Source: Clostridium bornimense (GTDB lineage Bacteria; Bacillota; Clostridia; Clostridiales; Clostridiaceae). From it: 64,000 bases of DNA. The stretch spans positions 2,480,001-2,544,000 of the forward strand of contig NZ_HG917868.1 of the NCBI RefSeq assembly GCF_000577895.1, written 5' to 3'. Made by a program: the position numbers and the translations under genes. The notes under the pieces were generated by a model. That model was not told the origin of the DNA. It searched no databases and worked only from the letters and a program-made list of their open reading frames with translations. Of the stretch, positions 59,439 through 64,000 are shown piece by piece. How positions within the stretch are numbered: position 1 is the stretch's first letter; each line of letters begins with the position of its first letter.

Positions 59439-59735
59439 CAGTGCACAGTGATGGTTGAAATTCCTACGGAATTTCTTAGATTATAAGTGTGAAACTCTAA
59501 TTCATAATTTGGTCTTAGCTTCTTAATAAGTTTAAATTCTATTAATATGTTTTACAAAGGGCTTATGCCAGTTGTACTGGCATGTCGCTTTAATTATACG
59601 TTTTAAACTATCAATATAATTTGAAACTTAGACTTATAATATAATTTCTTCACTTATAGTAAACCTAAAAACATTTTACTGTCCGCAGGACTACAATTTT
59701 TTTTCATAGGGAAAAATATCCTTCACTGTGCACTG
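59439..59735 (+). repeat. Dispersed structured repeat, copy G
   Basis: Terminal inverted repeats CAGTGCACAGTGATGG and CCTTCACTGTGCACTG match at 15 of 16. Inside: H1 GAAATTCC-TAC-GGAATTTC, H2 ATGCCAGT-TGT-ACTGGCAT (59565-59583; two base pairs changed on both arms relative to copy E), ATAAGTG/CACTTAT, GTCCGCAGGAC (59681-59691) and a last T-run/A-run hairpin. A second TGTGCACTG follows at 59741. It fills the gap between manC and the ATPase. Confidence 0.85.
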
Positions 59736-59776
59736 ATAATTGTGCACTGCTATACAATAACCTCTAATCTAAATAA

Positions 59777-59816
59777 AAGCTACTGAATATAATTTATATC
59801 CAATAGCTTTTTAGAG
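59777..59816 (-). terminator. Terminator of the P-type ATPase gene
   Basis: AAAAGCTA and TAGCTTTT with a 20-nt loop, adjacent to the stop codon. Confidence 0.75.
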
Positions 59817-62479
59817 TTATGCTTTCTTTTTATCTAATATTCTTTTTACAAATCTAATAACTTCACCTAAAACTACAATAGTAAAAGAGTATGCTATTAC
59901 TTTAATCCACATTGTAAAGCTTAATGGTACAGTATTAAATATACTACCTAAAAATTGTGTAGCTAAAACTTGTATTACAAATACTCCTGCAAATACTTCT
60001 AATAAAACTTTATTTGAAAAGAATCCTTTAATTACACTTTCATTATCAAGTCTTCTAGAATTAAATACATTAAATAGTGCAAATAAAACAAAAGCATTAA
60101 ATACTAATGTTGGTTGTTCTGCTTCTGTACCACCTAAAATATTTGTATTCATAAGCAAGAATATCATAGCAACTATATAAACTCCACCAATAATTATCTT
60201 CGTAATCATTGATTTTGTTATTATACTTGCATCTCTCTTTATTGGTTTATCATTCATAATATTTTTTCTCATTGCTTCTATTCCTAAAGTAATAGCTAGA
60301 GGACCATCCATTATTATGTTAATCCATAATAATTGAAGAGGAGTAAATGGAGAACCAAAATTAAATATTTCTGATAAAAGTACAGTTATAACTGCTGCTA
60401 CGTTAACAGTAAGTTGGAATTGAATAAACTTTTGGAAGTTTTCATATACTCCACGTCCCCACCCTACTGCTTTTACTATAGTTGTAAAAGAATCATCTAG
60501 AAGAACCATATCTGCTGCTTCTTTAGATACCTCTGTACCTGTAATACCCATTGCTATACCAACATCGGATTTCTTTAATGCTGGAGCATCATTAATACCA
60601 TCACCAGTAACACCAACAGAATTTCCAAGAGCTATTAATGTTTCTACTACTCTCATCTTTGTAAGAGGTTTACTTCTAGCAATAACTTTTATTTTTGGTA
60701 GAGCCTTTCTTAACTCTTCATCACTCATAGCATCTATATCAACAGCTTCACAAACTATTGAGTCCTCTTCTAATAACCCTAAATCTTTTGCTATAGCTCT
60801 AGCTGTAACAATATTATCACCAGTAAGCATTTTAATATCTATTCCTGCTTTATGACAAGTTTCAACAGCTCCATATACATCATCTCTTATAGGATCCGCT
60901 ATAGAAACAAACCCATCAAAAATCATTTCTTCAGCTATTATAGTTTCAGATTCTTCCCAATTATACTCTTTAGTTAAAGTTTTATGAGCGAATCCAAGAG
61001 TTCTTCTTGCCTGTGCTTGTACATTTTGAATTTCATCTTCTATATTTTTTGTACATCTTCAGTTAAATCTAAAATTTTACCATCTATCATTACTTTAGTA
61101 GAAAAAGATAATATTTTTTCCGGACTTCCTTTTGCATAAAGAACAATCTCACCATTATCTCTTATAATACTAGACATATATTTTTTATCTGAACTAAATG
61201 GATATTGATGTATTCTTTCTACTTCCCTTTCTGGTACATCCATTATAGATGTTAAAAGAGCTACCTCTGTTGGATTTCCAACATACTTTTTATTACCATT
61301 ATCTTCTTCTAATTGAGCAGAACTATTAACTCTATAATTCATTATCATATGATCGTTATCTAGTTCTTTTGGAGATGTTAATTTTCCATTATGGAAAACA
61401 TCGATAACTGTCATTTCATTTTTAGTTAATGTACCTGTCTTATCAGAACAAATAACATTTACAGAACCTATAGTTTCACAAGCTACAATCTTTTTTACTA
61501 ATGCGTTATTTTTAGCTAATTTCATAACATTAAGAGCTAAAGTAGCAGCTACTATTGTTGGAAGTCCCTCTGGCACAGATGCTACAATAAGAGCTATACT
61601 AGTAGTTAACGCTTCACCAACAGTATCAATATTTAGAGTTCCTGTTGATACCAATCTAAGTATTTTTATTACAAATACTACTGTAGCAACAACTATACCG
61701 ATCTTAGCAATGTTTTTACCAAGATTAGCCAACTTCTCTTGAAGAGGTGTACTTCCTTGATTATTTCCTTGAATTTCTCTTGCTATTGCACCCATTTCAG
61801 TAGCATCACCAATTTCAGTTACTACCATAAGACCTTGTCCAAAAGTTGCATATGTTCCAGAATAAACCATATTCTTTCTTTCTGCTAAAGGAGTTTTTTC
61901 ATCAGTTAAGATAGCATTACTATCTTTCTTAACCATCATACTTTCACCAGTTAACATAGACTCATCTATTTGAAGATCTGTTGTTTCTAAAAGTCTTCCA
62001 TCCGCTGGAATTTTATCTCCAGTTTCAATAATAACTATATCTCCTGGTAACAATTCATTTTTAGGTATTTGTTTTAATCCACCATCACGAATTACTTTAA
62101 TTAGAATACCTTCACTAATATCATTTAATGAATCAAAAGCTTTTTGAGACTTTCCTTCAGTAACTAAACTTATACCAACTGAAAGTGAAATAGCTAAAAT
62201 TATACCTATAGTTTCAATCCATTCTGTAGGCTGACCTTGAATAATTTTCATGATGTTTATAATAACTGTTATTGCTAATGCAACTAACAATATAAGCATC
62301 ATTGGTTCACATAATGAATTAATAATTCTCTTTATAAGCCCATCTGCTGGTGCTTTAGTAAATTCATTATATCCATGCTTTTCCCTTAACTTGGAAATAT
62401 CTGTTTCCTTAATCCCCCCTTCTTTCGAAGATCCCAATGATTTCAACGTTTCTTCTGTACTTTTGCTAAAATAATTCAT
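59817..62479 (-). pseudogene. P-type cation ATPase (Ca2+/Mn2+ type), frameshifted
   Basis: Two open frames together give a complete P2-type ATPase. The first (62479-61040, about 479 residues) has the N-terminal cation-ATPase domain, GDKIPADGRLL, LTGES, PEGLP in helix 4 and the phosphorylated Asp in CSDKTGTLTKNEM. The second (to 59817) has the hinge TGDGINDAPALKKSDVGIAMG and helices 5-10. They meet at a run of six As near 61047-61052: one more A would restore the frame (VQK to NIEDEIQ). The upstream manganese riboswitch suggests Mn2+ export. This may be a mutation, a sequencing error or recoding. AAGGAGG before MNYFSK fixes the start. Confidence 0.85.
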
Positions 62480-62510
62480 TTTTTTACCTCCTTGATAGTA
62501 ACAAATAAAA

Positions 62511-62550
62511 AAGACCTTTAGCACAACAAAAACGTTGTGCTAAAGGTCTT
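62511..62550 (-). terminator. Riboswitch terminator before the ATPase gene
   Basis: A perfect 17-bp stem (arms 62511-62527 and 62534-62550, AAGACCTTTAGC pairing with GCTAAAGGTCTT), then a T run. Its 5' arm is also the 3' strand of the aptamer closing helix, so aptamer folding would prevent termination. Confidence 0.9.
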
Positions 62551-62646
62551 GCATCACTAATTAAGTGCGATAGCTTCCAGGCATAAAATATACCGGTTGT
62601 TGAAAACTATCCCTAAATAAAAATTTAGGTAGCTACTCCCCTTTAA
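62539..62646 (-). ncRNA. yybP-ykoY manganese riboswitch
   Basis: On the minus strand it opens TTAAAGGGGAGTAGC, contains CAACAACCGGTA and GCCTGGAAGC, and closes with GCAAGACCTTTA, the conserved parts of the yybP-ykoY family. This class binds Mn2+ and turns genes on by blocking a terminator, as the overlap with the hairpin here predicts. Confidence 0.9.
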
Positions 62647-62668
62647 CAGAAGTAATTTATTTACATAT

Positions 62669-62697
62669 ATATTACACTATTCTTTTACAAATTACAA
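62669..62697 (-). promoter_or_regulatory. Promoter before the manganese riboswitch
   Basis: TTGTAA (62692-62697), a 17-nt spacer and TAATAT (62669-62674) on the minus strand. Confidence 0.55.
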
Positions 62698-62700
62698 GAT

Positions 62701-63630
62701 TTATTTTTTAAGCATTTCTCCAATAGCTGCAATGCTACCAAGTGATGATAGTGTTTCATTTGGTAAAATAAGCTTGTTAGCTGGATTATTAGCCATTTCT
62801 TTAAGTGCTTCAACTTGTTTTAATGCTATTACTGTTTCATTTGTACCTGATTCAATAATCGCAGCATTTACTTTCTTTATAGCTTCTGCTTCCGCTTTTG
62901 CCACTGCTTCTATAGCATCAGCTTTACCTTGTGCTTCTAACAGTTGAGCTTCTCTAAGCCCTTCTGCTCTTCTTATATTTGCTTCTTTTTCAGCTTCTGC
63001 TTCTAATATTCTAGATTGCTTTTCACCTTCTGCTCTAGCAATTTCAGCTTGCTTAGCACCTTCTGCCTCTAAAATAACAGCTCTTTTATTTCTTTCAGCT
63101 TTCATTTGCTTTTCCATTGCTTCTTGAATTTCTCTTGGTGGAAGAATATTTTTAATTTCTACTGAAAGAAGTTTTATACCATATGCATCTGTAATTTCAT
63201 CTACTATAGTTAAAAGTTTAGAGTTTATTCTATCTCTTCCTGATAAAACTTCATCTAATGTCATTTCTCCAACTATATTTCTCATGTTAGTAATAGTTGC
63301 ATATCTTATACCTTCCATATAATTTTCTATGTTATATACTGCATCTTTTGCATTAATAACTTTATAGAATATAACATTATCAATTTGAATATTAACGTTA
63401 TCTTTAGTTATAACTGTTTGTGGTTGAATATCTATAATTTGTTGTTTTGTTGATACCCTTCTTCTTACAAAGTCTACATATGGTATTAAGAAATGCCACC
63501 CTGGTTCTAGTAATTTATTGAATTGTCCTAATCTTTCTACTACAAATACTTGTCCAGTATTAACTATTTTAATTGAACTTATTAAAGATACTATTAAAAT
63601 TACCCCTAAAATGATTAAAAAAACTAACAT
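62701..63630 (-). CDS. SPFH/band 7 membrane protein (QmcA/stomatin type)
   Basis: 309 residues: one N-terminal membrane helix (LVFLIILGVILIVSLISSI), the SPFH domain (GQVFVVERLGQFNKLLEPGWHFLIPYVD, TKDNVNIQIDNVIFYKV), then an Ala/Glu-rich coiled coil (AEGEKQSRILEAEAEKEANIRRAEG). Such proteins form ring-like membrane microdomain scaffolds and are usually paired with an NfeD protein, as here 11 bp upstream. Confidence 0.93.
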   Translation of the reverse strand: MLVFLIILGVILIVSLISSIKIVNTGQVFVVERLGQFNKLLEPGWHFLIPYVDFVRRRVSTKQQIIDIQPQTVITKDNVNIQIDNVIFYKVINAKDAVYNIENYMEGIRYATITNMRNIVGEMTLDEVLSGRDRINSKLLTIVDEITDAYGIKLLSVEIKNILPPREIQEAMEKQMKAERNKRAVILEAEGAKQAEIARAEGEKQSRILEAEAEKEANIRRAEGLREAQLLEAQGKADAIEAVAKAEAEAIKKVNAAIIESGTNETVIALKQVEALKEMANNPANKLILPNETLSSLGSIAAIGEMLKK

Positions 63631-63641
63631 ATATTTCCCTC

Positions 63642-64000
63642 CTATTTACTTTTTATAGTGAACTTAGTTCCCACTATACCTGTGATTATATAACTTTCTC
63701 CAGCTTTAATAGCTTTTCCTTCGTTTATTACAGTCCAATAAGTACCATCTATCATTACTGAACCTGTACTTTCAATATCTGTTTTTGCAATAAACTCTTT
63801 ACCTATCATCTCTTCTTCTCTTGTCAAGGTCTTTGGAATCTCTTTTAATTTCTTTTTAAAGATCGGATAAAAGATTAATGTTAGAATAATACCTAATAAT
63901 ACAAAAACTATAACTTGTACAACAAATGGTACTCCTAGTACATTTAATAGAATTGCAACTAGCGCCCCAAGCCCAAACCATACAAATAATAAATTACTAC
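63642..64000 (-). CDS. NfeD-family membrane protein, C-terminal part
   Basis: The frame is open to the right edge of the window, so the start is missing; 118 residues are visible. Two membrane helices (LLFVWFGLGALVAILL, FVVQVIVFVLLGIILTLIF) are followed by the NfeD OB-fold (MIGKEFIAKTDIESTGSVMIDGTYWTVINEGKAIKAGESYIITGIVGTKFTIK). It is the usual partner of the SPFH protein that follows. There is no sign of the long protease form in the part seen. Confidence 0.88.
   Translation of the reverse strand, partial: SNLLFVWFGLGALVAILLNVLGVPFVVQVIVFVLLGIILTLIFYPIFKKKLKEIPKTLTREEEMIGKEFIAKTDIESTGSVMIDGTYWTVINEGKAIKAGESYIITGIVGTKFTIKSK

Overview
The window is chromosomal DNA of a low-GC, spore-forming Clostridium (cluster I type). 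The evidence is the AT-rich base use, strong GGAGG-type ribosome sites, a full set of sporulation genes (spoIID, spoIIQ-like, spoIIID, spoIIR, sipL, yabG, gerK, cotS), clostridial thiolase and gapN, and the conserved neighbourhoods yabG-veg-ispE and atp-ywmB-murA-spoIID-spoIIQ-spoIIID-mreB. No prophage, transposase gene or CRISPR array was found. Most of the window is core genome.

Layout: 1-6.3 kb holds a partial recD2, metK behind a SAM-I riboswitch, a five-tRNA cluster, ttcA, yyaC and mreB/mbl. 6.3-11.2 kb is the sporulation/cell-wall block spoIIID, spoIIQ-like, spoIID, murA, ywmB. 11.5-18.2 kb is the complete F1Fo ATP synthase operon. 18.8-22.3 kb has thiolase, UDP-GlcNAc 2-epimerase and a TagO/WecA-like transferase. 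22.4-29.5 kb is a nine-gene minus-strand run, tdk to upp. 29.7-36.5 kb has rpmE, rho, pyrG, a DUF1934 gene, a ThiI/NFACT-R fusion and ddl. 36.6-43.5 kb has a GT28 glycosyltransferase, spoIIR, a gerK receptor operon with a small extra membrane ORF, and ispE. 44.1-54 kb has sipL, veg, yabG and a CotS-kinase/glycosyltransferase cluster. 54-64 kb has a DUF4097 protein, an FNR-like regulator next to gapN and a flavin reductase, manC, a frameshifted P-type ATPase behind a manganese (yybP-ykoY) riboswitch, and SPFH/NfeD genes.

The most interesting signal is not a protein. A family of dispersed intergenic repeats, about 75-490 bp, occurs at least eight times in 64 kb, always beside a gene 3' end. Copies share a core of short hairpins with 3-nt loops, two of which change on both arms between copies, plus a long-range helix and two mutually complementary palindromes. 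They differ in their terminal inverted repeats. This looks like a non-autonomous mobile element with a selected RNA or DNA fold. Other points of note: an FNR-type box at exactly -41.5 of the gapN promoter, a candidate small RNA convergent to veg, a spoIIQ homologue without zinc ligands, a pseudokinase-like CotS paralogue, and a hairpin that overlaps the yyaC ribosome site.
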